In this document: positions 11,208 through 23,700 of the stretch, in pieces | Position numbering within the stretch: position 1 is the first letter of the stretch | Layout of the letters: each line of letters starts with the position of its first letter | Translations under genes and position numbers: made by a program | The notes under the pieces: generated by a model | The model's database searches: none | Told to the model about the DNA's origin: nothing | Seen by the model: only the letters and a program-made list of their open reading frames with translations | Source: Acanthaster planci | Lineage: Eukaryota > Echinodermata > Asteroidea > Valvatida > Acanthasteridae | Direction: 5' to 3' | Assembly (NCBI RefSeq): GCF_001949145.1 | Contig: NW_019091368.1 | Coordinates: forward strand, 3,631,296-3,695,295 | DNA: 64,000 nucleotides

Positions 11208-11514
11208 TGGTCCACAATAATGTCGCGGCTGCCACAGCCAGCAGCGGAACCTACGTCAGCGGCAGCGCTAGTACCCCGACCCCTACCACCGCCTCCCCTA
11301 CGGGCCTGCCTGCCACCACCAACGCCCCACTCAGCTCGGCTTGGAGAACCACGCTGGCCGCCACAACCACAGTCTCCACAATGAACAGGAGACGGAATAC
11401 TTACAACAAGAAGAAGCAACACTCAGGAACTTCACTGCGCCCCCCGAGGGCGCTCTTTTGCCTTACGTTGGACAACCCCGTGCGGCGGATGTGCATCAGT
11501 ATCGTCGAATGGAA
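11208..11514 (+). CDS. CACNA1: L-type calcium channel (Cav1) alpha-1, N-terminal cytoplasmic exon
   Basis: This exon encodes about 102 residues of the cytoplasmic N-terminus. It follows the acceptor TTTGCAG, starts in mid-codon (one base comes from an unseen upstream exon) and has an Ala/Thr/Ser-rich first half. The second half is conserved: [11 protein letters not shown], then [19 protein letters not shown] and ISIVEWK. Vertebrate Cav1 channels have [20 protein letters not shown] and SIVEWK at the same place, which separates this gene from Cav2 (ITEWPPFE-type) and Cav3. The exon ends at the first two bases of the Lys codon of VEWK. Reading on gives a stop within six codons, so splicing is required. 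The initiator exon was not found. A one-to-one vertebrate orthologue cannot be assigned because invertebrates usually have a single Cav1 gene. Confidence 0.93.
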
Positions 11515-11524
11515 ATATCCTTTT
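11515..11524 (+). promoter_or_regulatory. U12-type AT-AC 5' splice site
   Basis: The exon ends TGGAA and is followed by ATATCCTTTT, the consensus 5' splice site of minor-spliceosome AT-AC introns. No GT is positioned to keep the VEWK-PFE reading frame. Pairing this site with the AC at 36148-36149 restores an exact WKPFE junction. Confidence 0.93.
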
Positions 11525-14500
11525 CAATTCTAAGAATTCTGTGTTACTAAAGAAAAATAAGTGAGGTCTGTGTAAAACGTAGTGGTGTATTCTGTTTACA
11601 GTGGTACTGGAGTTCAACTTGCAAACTCCCCCTTGTCCAAAACACACATCAGCACCTTCAGAACATGAACACTGCACATAAAGATCTGTATTGGCATTCC
11701 GTGCAACCTGATTATTCTAGAATTTCTTTCTTTTTCGTCGAGAAGTTACCAAAGTTCTACTGGTAGTTATGTGAAGTCGGTTACAGGTTGCTGGTCCCAT
11801 AGTTTGGAACTGGTTCCTGTCATCAACGGTCTGGTAGTCACAGGTACCTGGTTCTAATATAAATCCCTCGTAAATGTTGCTGGTACATGCATGTAGGGCA
11901 CCACTGTATACATGTTGTCTGTAGACAGGTGTATCCTCTTGAGTGACATAATGACAGTCTGTGGTTATAATCCAGTGCAGTTTGGTAGTTTTGCTTGGCA
12001 GCCATTGCCCAAGCGAATGTGCTGCAGATCAGCGAAATTACAACGTGTACATGTACTCTGTGTGCAAATGTGCATGAACAACCATGCACATGCGGTAGGC
12101 GGATTGCCCTCAGGGAGGTTGTTGCTAGGAAAACATAGACCATCTCTCTCTCTGTTTCTTTTGCCTTTTTTTTTTAACCATGGCCTTACGCAACCATGAG
12201 TTTTCACATATTTCGTAATCAACCAAAGTACTTGTACGTGTACATGTACTTAGTTTACGTGCACCAAAAATGCATAGTTTCTGCAATGCTCTGTAGCCAA
12301 TTTGTCAACGCTTTCTTGTACACTGTAAATCCATTTCTTCATATTTCTCCATTCATTCTGTTTTACATGTTCGTGGTCAGTTCCCCTTTCCCCGAAGCTG
12401 TTTTTCTTTGTACCCAAATTTGCGAGCCTGGATTTTGTCTAAATAAATCCTGCACTGTACATTGTACATGAACTTTGTGCAGAACATACATTTCATAAAC
12501 ACTTATGTGCATGCAGTGAGCTCAGTGATCGACAGCGCTCATGTTTCACGATGAAGAAAGAGAGTCTTTACAATGCAATTTCCTTTGTCAAATGCACGTT
12601 CGATTGGTACCAAAGTATAAATTAGTCTGTTTATATTGCAGAATTTTGAAACAAATGACATGGACCCCCCCAAAAGGAGACCCAAACAGGGAATGATTGC
12701 GTATGTTTCTCAGGCATGCACTGTATTTGCATGTTCAAAATATGAAACAGATCACGTTAAAAGGTGACGTACGGAGGCTTCTTGTAAACACACTTACATG
12801 CTGATCGGATCTAATCGTCATCTCGTTGTGGCAGATAGCAAATAGTACATAAATTATGAATATTAAATACTCTATTATTGTTTGGGCAGCGTAACTGTGA
12901 CTGTGCTGCACAGATGTGAACTCAATGGACACGCTGGATTAAGGCCGGTTTTCCTCCAAGGCCACCACATGCTGCAATGTGATTGGTTTTAATTATTACT
13001 GCACTTTTTGTTAAAACGCATGTCAGATTTTCATCATTTAGATTTTTTTCATACGTGTGCTAAGTTTTATTTTGAGCCTTCAGACATTTGAGCTTTATTT
13101 TTGTGTGTATACGGGGACCCAGTATAAAATCAGTTTTAAAAATGTTTGTTTTGGCCTTGGATGAATAAGGAATACCTTGGTATAAAGAACACATGCAGGT
13201 ACATGTGCATTGCACTATATGCATGTTGTACAAGGGAATAAACATGTGCTTGGCCGGTCTTTAACCCTAACAGTCCTGAATCCTCCAATTTAAATATGAT
13301 TTTGCATACACCCTAGGGAGTTAAGGTTAACGTGTGTTTAAGACCTGCCAAGTACATTTTTATTCCCATTCAAAAATACCTTTTTATTCAGAGAGTCAAA
13401 AAGAAGTCAATATATGATGGATTTCCAACAATATTGTTCTAAATTTTACTTTCATTTTCCCAAACACCCCCGTCCATTTATGGTATATTCCTTTTGAAAG
13501 TTGTCGAATAGAATCTCCTTGTATGTGGACTTGGTGCACGCGTGGCGCGTTCTATGTCTTGTGTCGCACGCAGACTCATGACCAACAGGGATGGAGTAAA
13601 CTGTCTCTTATCCATGTGCCAGCGCGTGTTTTACGCAGCGGGCATTATCACCTCTCAGCGGGCAGTTTCAAATGTGAATACATGGTCAAGTTGCACGTTG
13701 TTGAATAGGGAAACTGTCTGAGGTATTTTTGATTGATATTTTAATGCATAGTTTATACACTGGTAAGCACAGGGTTTTGATGCTGTTGGGGTTTATTTTC
13801 TACAGAGAGATACTTGTGGTTTTTGAAAAGCAATGAAAATGATTACACCTGCCAACACAAGCAACTAATTAATTCATTGGACATAAATCCTTTTGCTAAA
13901 ATTTTGTGCAGAGAAAATATGAAATCTTGACAAACTGGGTCTAAAAGAATGAAACAATTCTTTTTCTGTGGTCTTCTAAATGATGTAGAATGTAATGGAC
14001 AAAGAAATGGCTCTCCTTTAATTGTGTACGAAAGCTGCTATGAGTACAGTACACGACATGTACTGTGTTTGCTGTTTTGTTTCTGAACAATGCAATCCTG
14101 ATGAGGCAACAATTTAATGAAGCCATAATGTGACTCATTTTCCTTGTGCTGCAAGGCGAAGCAGGTTCTTTGTGACGTGAACTTTTTATGTAGTTTGCCA
14201 CCATAGCAACCATTTTTGCTTGAACATATTTTCTGAATCCTCTGCCTTTTTCCAAATGTTGGTCAGTTATGGCTGCAGCTTCATCTTGATGAGTAACTGC
14301 ATGTGTCTGCTGTATGAAATGGAGCCACATGAAGCTTTGGAGGTTTGAACTCAGGACTAAACTCAGGAAACTGAAACACAGACACTGAAGACATGGGTGC
14401 CTGTGTTTTCGGCGGAATGTGTACAAATGTGTCATGTGAGAGCATCACACCTGGGCTTGACAAATTATTGCTGTTAGTAGTGCCCCTTTTTCTTTTCCCA

Positions 14501-17500
14501 CCCCTGTTGAGACTGTGTGCATATGGCCTCGGCAGCGGGGAAAAAAGAAAGACGAAGACATCATTTTTGGAGCCAGATAACCGAGAAAGTTAAGATCTAG
14601 GCTAGTGTACAAATCAGAATTAGAGTTGGACGAGAAAGCGGAGAAAAATTTGTGCATTCAGAAAGACACACGACTGGATGTTTGTGGCAAGAGGGAGCCT
14701 TTTTTTGGGGGGGGTTGATATTTTTGTATTGTCTGATCAAGTCTTTGAATTTCGCCACACATCGGTCCGAGGAAGCCGGGGGGAGGGAGGGCGGGAATGT
14801 CTTCAGTGTGTGTTGCACAGCAGGGAATTTGTGATCGCAGACACACAGTGATTCTGCAAACAAACGGTCCAACCTCCATGCCCCTTGCTTCTGTACAGGC
14901 CAGCCTACATGTATGTACATGTACTTACCAAGGATGTTCACTGTAGTACAAGAGTTAATTGAAGTCCCACTTTGTAGACCCCATCAACTTAGAAGCGGTA
15001 AGGAAAGATGTACGTAGATGTACACATGTTATCTCCATCAGCATAATTAAGATGAAGTGGATTTGTTATGCGCACTGGATGTGGAAGAATGAAAGTGGCA
15101 ATCTTAACAGTGTATATAATTACTCATCGGTTTAGAATTGAAAGTAAACATTTTGGCAGGATGGCCACGTGGTGTTTTCCTCCTTTTTTGGCTAAGTTGC
15201 ATTCATTGAAAAAGAAAGACGAAGACAAAGACAAAGAACACTGAAATGATTAAAAAAACGTAGTGAATCTGGGTATTCTGGAATTTGTTTTGAAATGATG
15301 ATAATGTGTTTCTCCATTTCTGGCTGTTGTATGATCGTACAACAGTAACCCTGTGAAATGCTGTTGGTAGAATATTTAATTGGACATCAATCAGAAATGT
15401 TTGACTTTCTACCGTATGGTTTTTAGGAGAGATCTTTGTCACAGGAGAGATCCAGGCAAAGGCCACTATGTTACCATTACTCTAGCAGTGCTTTCCTGAT
15501 GTTTTGTTTGTAACCAGCGCTATTCCACAACCTGTTATCACCATGAAATCATAATGGCAGCTTTAATAGTTCTTTTTTTTTGTCGTACGCAATTCAGTTG
15601 CCGACTGAATTTACACAAAGCCTGACGTTACTTCTGACAGAGTAATGAATTTGCTTTATAAATGGGATCTGCACATGTTCAGTACAATGCTTGTATGTGT
15701 ACAGTAAATATATATATCCTGTTACTCGGGATCCCTCCCGGAGCAATTGGCAATTCAAAGTACTGCTGAACTGTAGCTCCCATCAATGGAAGCACGAGTG
15801 GCTTCGTCGGAAAAAAATGTTGGAATGTATGGTCTTTGCGTCATCTGTGCACCATGTGCCAAGTGGAGATTTGTTGCCCACCAGCCTGCCCTTTTTTTTT
15901 GGCAGCGAGAGGATACTTTCAAGTCAAAGCCAGTTGGACGGTGGAAGCATTTTGCCAGCTGTTGCTCTAGGGAAAAAAACGCTATTGTGTTTGGCCATTC
16001 TTGACAAGTCTAGCCAGTGGTATACCTCTGTCATTACCAGAGGCTGTCTGAGTGTGCAGTCATCCTGTGCTGTTTTCTCTTTTTGAACATTTACATGTAT
16101 CCCTCATCTCAGGTCAAAACTGTCAACTCATGCACTGGAGGGGCCACTGTCCGTCCAAATTCCCTCCCAGCAATATTGTCCTAAATTCCCAGAATGCACT
16201 CCGGTTGCATCAGTCATTTTTGGAGCTTTGCCATTGTAAAATTAATTTGTCGACGTCAACATTTCTTTAGGGAAACCGGAAGAATGCCCAACTCTCAGAT
16301 TGCATGGTACCCGGCCTTGCCGAGATGGCAGTCAGCGACTGGCTAGGGGTATCATTATGAGAAACGACAGACTCATGTGGTGTACTGTAGATCCTCCAGC
16401 AGAACCTGAGCCATCACACTGGGCTCAGTAAGGATCCGACCCCATTTGCTTGATAAGCATGTCCTCGTCTCTCCTACCCCCCCCTCCTTAATGGATACAA
16501 TAACAAACTACTCCTCCAGTCCAGTGCAGTCGGGCGTCCCTGGCCTCTCAGTATTTGCTCCAGTTGAGGTCTTTAATCAAGTGAATTGGACAAGCTAAGG
16601 GTGTGATCCCCTCCCCTTTCCCCCCTTCTCCAGAGCAGGCAAGCACGAAATGTAGACTGCTCAGCTCCAAGCTTGCGAAGTATTTTGTCTCTGGATCCTG
16701 TCGGGAGAACAATTCACCGCTGATGAACTGGACCTAATCCATCTTAATTTGTCCCAATAAATCTCTATCCCAGACCCCTTCCCTCAGTTAAAATGCGTGT
16801 GATGCATGATGCAGACTCTTTGGCTGGTGCACTGTACATGTACTTTGGTCCACTTTTCTGGAATTGCCGTTTCTTAGACAATGGAGTTGGTTCGCCACAT
16901 CCACGAATGGTTTATAATTCTGTGCATGGCACATTTTTTATTAAAATAACTGAGTGATGTGTATCATTAAAATAAATGTACTGAACATCCAGCATGAACG
17001 TTGTACATGTATTCATTCTGTGGTGTGCGTACTCTACGCATGGATGCATTTGTCTGCTCATGGAAACAGGTGCGCACAATATACTGTAATACATGTACAG
17101 TGTGTACACTGTTCAAATTGAGCCTTTGTTAAAAAAAATCACAATAAAAAGAATCTCCTGTTCAGAATTGTCCTTCTGCCATCTGATCTTACTTCATTGT
17201 AATGCAATTCTTCATGTGATACAAAATATTCTTAAAGATGACAGTCATGTCAGCGATATACGTGTACTTATTTCCTCAACGGTTAGACATTTTGACGACC
17301 ACACACGTATGTGCATGTATGTACTGTGAAACGATACCAAGACCTGTTCTGTGTGTACTGCACACTCCAACTAACATTCAGGCTTTAATTGATTTTTTTT
17401 AATCAATTTGGTTTTTTTATCACCAATACCTGGAAGAAAAATTTCTGTCCATTTATGACTGAAAATAGATTTTTTTCCCCCGAACATTTACGCGTTCTTG

Positions 17501-18865
17501 GTTTGTTTCCGTTCTCTAGCCTGCATGCCACGTACTTCATATGTTCAAGATGTGGGGTGAGCAAATTGTAACCGTCTGGAAAATGCTGCTAACATGGCAG
17601 TAACTTTTGGCCGCCATTTTTATAATAGGCCTATACATGCACATGTATGTATAAAGAGTGATAAAACAGCTGATGTGCCATGCATTACGTACATTTACAT
17701 GTTTGATGATGTATGTTTCCAGTTGTCTATAAAATAATACACTCAATAGTTTAAACCAAACCCTCAACCATTTCCAATGCCATTTTAATTGCCTTAGGTA
17801 TTGGCCATACTGTTTTACTGCAGGGTTTTTAACGATCCCTGAAAAACACCATTTCAAGGGCTGATTAGCTCCGTTTATGGCCAATTCCGCAAAATGTTGG
17901 GACGCCCACATCTTGAGGTTTTATGGGGCAGTACCGACAGGACGTGGCGCTAAGCCCACAACACCATGTTTAGATTGGCTGGGTCCCCGACACCCATTTA
18001 GATGGTTGCGGTTGAATGCTAGTCTGCGAGCTGTGATTGCCCGCATCGGCACTGGCGCTGCATTGATGTCATCTTCAGGTGCTGCACCTGTATGAAGCCG
18101 CGCATCAAAAATGGAAAGTTTGATAAATATGAATTCTACAAATCCTTGACGTGATTCATGGTTCCTGTCTGTGTCTGAAGACTCCCATGCCTTAGGCCAC
18201 AAATTAGATGTACTGTTAACTTCACAATGCGTTCTGTTCATTTTTTTGTAAAAATGAATTTGTCTATTTTCAACGAGTATGTTGTCATTACATGTTCAGG
18301 ACAGAGCACATGTATGCTACATATAGAAACCAGTCATTGGTAGACACTGACCCTACTTATTACAAACATTTTAAAGGGAAACAAAATGAACGGATAAACC
18401 CTCGGGAATTCTAGTTGTATTTCTGTCCTTGAAAGAACAAACAAGTTGTAACTGTTAAAAATAAACAGTGAAATTAAAAGTAACCAAAACACTCATTTGC
18501 TTGCAAGTTTAGGTTTACTCAACTGTACATGTATGTCTGATAATTCCAGAAATGATGTCCTTCTTTTGGGTGGGTGAAGGCAGTGAAATAAGACAGAAAA
18601 AAAATGTCAACATTATACAGTGACCTAGCCATGTACCTTTACATGCCTTACTTTGTCATGTCTGTCAGGAATTGTATGTGCACGATAAATGTATATGTAC
18701 TGTACGGTATGTCCCTGAGGCATATACATGTACATTCCGAGCTGAAGGACCCGAGTCTTTAATATTCTGGACACTCCTGCGTTCAGTATAACACCTTGAA
18801 GCAGTCTGGATCAATCAACTCTGCAATCGCTCATAAGGTGGGCATTTTTTCTTTCTCATTGTGCG

Positions 18866-18879
18866 GTTGCCATGGCAAC
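18866..18879. promoter_or_regulatory. Perfect RFX X-box motif
   Basis: GTTGCCATGGCAAC is a perfect palindrome that fits the RFX-factor X-box consensus GTNRCC-N(0-3)-RGYAAC. It lies in the large U12-type Cav1 intron. Whether it is bound is unknown. Confidence 0.6.
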
Positions 18880-20720
18880 ATGGAAGAAGCAGTTGGGGAG
18901 CACCTTAATGCCAGTTTAACCTAATTCATAGTGTCAGATGTCTGCTCGACTATAGAACCGTCCCTGCAGCATAGACATTCATGGGCTGTGACACCTTTTG
19001 AAATTGCAAAACTGGATTGCATGTATAAAGTGGCAAAATAAAAGACATTTTGATTGAGATTGTTTCATGAAAATTTCAGAAGTACTGTAGTGTATAAGCT
19101 GCTGGTAACTAAGGCTAAAAATGTATCAATGTCTGATTTGGCTCAATTTTTCCCTCAAGGAATTCTACAACCAGGTTGGAGCAAAATTAAAAAAAATAAA
19201 TAAAAAAATAACTGTTCCACAATTTCCGACATATTTGTGCATGCATTGTGGCTCTGATACAAGTACGCATAGTCTGTGGCTGGAAGTGGCCCAGGGCTCG
19301 GTAATGTGATGTGTGGGGAAATACAAAACGGCAATCTCCCGCCGTCATTTTCTGAAGGATGCCAGGCCCTGTTGCTAAGTGATTGGAGAGGTAAAGAGTA
19401 AAGTTCGCTTGGTGCACAAGGAGAAAGCTCCAAGGAGGTGGTGGGGCAGATGGAGGCAACTGCATGTACACACTGGGCCTTTAAAGGGACCTTTTATGCA
19501 CTGCTTCGGGTTTAAAGGGATGCACGCACACCATGGACTCTCTAAGAGACGTACATGTACATGCATGCAAACTGATTTTCATTGGAATCTGCATGTATGC
19601 ATGATACACATTTTAGACCATTATCCCACCAGCCTTCCTCTTTTCTGCCGGGGGGAGGGGGTTACCTTTATATGTACATCTGCAGCTGCTATGGCGCTTA
19701 CATGGTGATCCTAATCACTTGTGTCCAGCTCGTGGTCAGTCAAGGGCTAGTCAGTTACGGTCAGTTTAATTGCTGTTCATCAGATGTCACATTAAGGGAA
19801 TTGAAGGCAATTGTCAGCAAAGTGACAATTCTTATTAGCAGTGGAGGGGACAGGTATCGCCATAACTCTTTAATTTTCCTTTCCAATCTATAGTACGAGG
19901 TTAGTTTAACAGACCTGGGATGTTCTGAGTGACTGGTTTTAAAATGAGTTTCTCAGTCCTGTGAAAGCAGAAGGAGACAAAGAGCAGTATTTCAGTCTTA
20001 AAAAGAAGTAGCAAATATCCAGAAACTCAAAACTCAATTTTAGAGAAATATAAATTTTTCTGAAGTGCTCTGTTAATTAAGCATCTTGCCCTTGTCACAC
20101 ACTTCTCAGCCATATGCTATGTTTTGTTTGTCCCTTTCTCACCAGTTACTCAGGATTGTAACCAAGACCTATGAGTCCAGAGCTGGACCAAGAGAGGGCG
20201 CAATTCTCCCAGCAGCTCCCAGTCAGCAGCGCACTGTGCCAGTTTTGTGAACAAAAGAAAATTACGTATCACCGCGAAATCTGGGCTCTTTTTACAGGGC
20301 GGCAGGCCTGGCTGAAATACTTCAGCGTCAGTAGATGTTGTCTGTCAGATTTAACCAGAGAGTCCTTTGTGTGGGTGCAAGTGTCCAGTAAATGAAGATA
20401 TGAATTTTTAAAGAATTTTGAAAACAGAAAAAAACGATAATTATCCTGCCCCAGCATCATCAACATTGATAACTGCCACCGGCGCGAAGTGGTTAATACA
20501 TAGAAATACATACTGTGCGTGGGTGTATGATGTACCGTACTATAGTGTATTCCTCTGCCACCTTTTTTCACATTCGGTTGTTTTATTCCAGAATTCAAGA
20601 ATTCAGGGAATGCAAAACCTGCCCATAAAGGTTTGGACATTCCAGCCTGAAATATCTGTCATTCTCAGACGTGAGTCAGTAATCCAGAAGCACCGGTCAT
20701 GCACTCACAAGGAAATAAAA

Positions 20721-20783
20721 CACACATGTACATGTGTACGTGTACATGTACATGTATACATATGTACATGTACATGTATGTTG
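20721..20783. repeat. TACATG/ACATGT palindromic simple repeat array
   Basis: About 63 bp are composed almost entirely of overlapping ACATGTACATGT and GTACATGT units with GTGTACGTG and TATACATATG variants. It is self-complementary in many registers. It is the densest of many short TACATGTA clusters in the window. Confidence 0.85.
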
Positions 20784-23700
20784 TACTCAGACAATACATT
20801 TTGTTAAGGATGTTCATCCAAGGGAGCCCTTGCGGAGATTGATTGATGTCATATTTCCCCCAAGAAAAAACATGGAAAGATTTATGTATTAATTTTTGTG
20901 TACACCCGTGGCAGTGCTTGCTTCCAGTGTTTATAGAATACTTACAGCTTTGTGACGGACTGAAAATCCGTCTGTCTTTACTGGTAATCTGTAAATCTGC
21001 CCCGACAAAGCAGGCCGATGGGGTTAAGAGTTAAATGTAGAGGGAGGGTCGTTTCAAAGTTTTTCCTTCGAATGAACCAAAATGGGAATTTAGAAAGAGG
21101 TCCTTCCAACAGCTCAGTTTTTAGTTTCCCTTTGCAGTTCCATCGGTTTGTTTGGGGACCTGTGTGAAAGTTGTGAACTTCTGGTTTCAGTTGCCATCAG
21201 TCTTGAGAGTTGAATCCAAGTCTTGATCACTGTTCCCACCCATTTCTGCTCAAGGTTTGGAAGAAATGAATGTTAGTCCTTAAACGGAAAGATATTTTCA
21301 CTAAAGTGGTCAGTAAAAGTGTGTCTAGGAACTCTATGTGTTTTGAACAGGAAAAGAATGTACTCTTTTGTGGTTTGAGGGGTTTGCAAGATTGATGTCA
21401 GGAATAAGGTGAAGGTTTGTTCCTTCGGTAGTCAGGAGAATGCTGTTGTGTGTTAATAAAGTAATCTTAGCAAGTTGGGTTGGCGGTACACTTGAGGATG
21501 TTGGTACTCATTCAATGTACATACTGCTCTTTATGCTTTGGAAGGCCAAAGGTGATATCACAAGTGATTTTAAAAAAGGGGGGGGGAGGAAATCTAATGT
21601 AGGAATTTTTGGAAGTAAAATTTTAGTCACAGATAATAAAACTGAGTCTGTATACATCTCTCTGAGTCTTTTCAATTCCATTAGACTAAAACTATCAGGA
21701 TAATTTTATGAAATTTATGCACAGTTGTTTCGTCTCCATCCTAATGTTTCATGTGAGGGTCATCATCATTCAGTAGACGATGTCACCCAGTAGGATCATT
21801 TCTCCCTAGCATCCACTGAATACCACTGTAGGTTGAAGGACATGCTGCTCGGTATCATTGATGCCTGTAGCCGACTGGTATTATTTCCGGGCTTTTTTTG
21901 ACACTTCCCAACTATTTCAATCACCCACATGAGACAAATCAATACGCTGCACCCGCTACCCAACCGTGACATGCAAGTGTCGCATATGATGTACCATAGT
22001 GAACGTTTATGTACTGGACATAGACCTGTACACATACAGGTATGTGTGTGGTCCAGAAAGTATGCATGGTGAGGGTGTGTTCAACTGTGTGACTTAATAT
22101 TACAATAAATCAAGGGATACACAGGTACTGGAGATATGACATCAAGTTAAAAACATTTTTCTCTTGGACCATTAACCTGGTTTTTGCCAAATTTTGAAAA
22201 TTTAGCGAGATATAAAATTGGTCCCCTTCAGACTGCAAACTTTTACATTGTCGGAGGACATTGAAAAGACACTGAACATGCTCAGAGCAGAAAATGTGAT
22301 ACGCAGAAATTACGCTCGTAACGTTTGACCTAGTCGCGCAATATACTTCTCGTCACGGACTGGTAATGAAGTTTTAATTGCGAAACCTTTTGGCAGAAAC
22401 TGAAGGGGCCAATTTATCACAGGTCACACTACTTGCATCTGCCCAGGGGACAGTGTGTTCAAAATTAGAGTCGTAATCATGTTGGGTACAATTTGTGAAG
22501 TACATGTACAGTACATGTATTCAAAGGCAGATCCAGAACCCAAATATCTTGTGGAGAGGGGAACAAAATGGGACATTTCTTTTAAAAATCTTTCATGACC
22601 TCTCTGAAGGGCTTTGCTATATGTTGGGGTTTTTTTTTTTGCTTTGGAAGGGAAGCAAACAAAAATCCCTCAAAATATCTTTTGTTGCATCAAAAGAAAA
22701 ATTCCCTCGTTTTGGCTTCTGTGGATCCCCTAGTGGTAGAACTCATGGGTAGGGCACCATGATACGTGCATGATACATGGACATGTGTACAGGTGCTCCA
22801 TGTGAAATAAAACTACTTGATATTTCTTTATCTACTGCAGCTTTTTGTGTACTTCAGAAAATGTACAGAGTAATCTGGAAATTGTTAGTAATAATGAGAT
22901 TGCTGATTTAGTAGTGTGCTATTTCCATTTACATTTGTGTTTATTAAAAATAAAGATGAAATACATGTTTGTTTGATAATCACTAGTAGCATCGTGGGCA
23001 TTTATCACCAGAATTTCTAAATTCTACACCACTTCTGCAATGCTGCTTCTTTTATGTCAAAGGTTACGGTCAAAATGAGCTCTGCATTTGCATGTATTTT
23101 GCCAGGTTAATGACACAAAAAAGTGATGTCATCAGTACGGCCAGAGAGATTTACAATTCTTCTCGTAGCTGTGAAATTATTCCAGCCTCGTCCAAAACCT
23201 GTATGGAGTTGCATGCAGACTCCTCGGGTGATAACAGTTTTGAGTGTCTTTGAATGGACCCCCCCACATTGAGACTTGATGGGATATGGCATGGTTGATG
23301 TCTGCATTTTCAAAGCCATTACATATTCATGATATGTAGATGTCTTGTGTCTGATTCCCGCTGCCTCACTTGGCTGAATGGGCACGCACATTAACCGCAC
23401 CATTCATAAAGGCTTTACCAGTTGCCATGGCAGCCTTTTAAGCTGCCCAGGTCACTCGCCACTAGGCCTAGTGTAGACTCTGTCTTTTTGTGTGTGCGTG
23501 CGCGAGATTTTCCATTCAGGTGCTAGAAGATGACAGTGAGATGACAGAAAATGTTTGCATGCTCACTGTAAATGATATTCATAAGGGTCACTTTATTGGG
23601 TCCTTGAGTGGCGGTTGGTGGGGGCAAATATTTTCACATCCGTGTGATGAATAGGTTTTGTCTGTGGTCATTTCAGGAAAATGCAGCTTTAAAAGTCAAA

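Noticed and set aside
11100-11384. Pro/Ala-rich open frame overlapping the Cav1 N-terminal exon
   Set aside because: It is the wrong frame. The Cav1 frame (11208-11514) has the conserved [11 protein letters not shown] and ISIVEWK blocks, and this one is its shadow.
13941-14435. 164-codon open frame on the minus strand, the longest uninterrupted frame not crossing the gap
   Set aside because: Composition is low in typical protein motifs, no domain is recognisable, and there is no splice or conservation evidence. A frame this long is plausible by chance in 64 kb.
17921-18241. Minus-strand frame with a GC-richer block (17930-18090)
   Set aside because: It differs in composition from its surroundings and may be a repeat fragment, but I could not identify termini, a second copy or a protein family.
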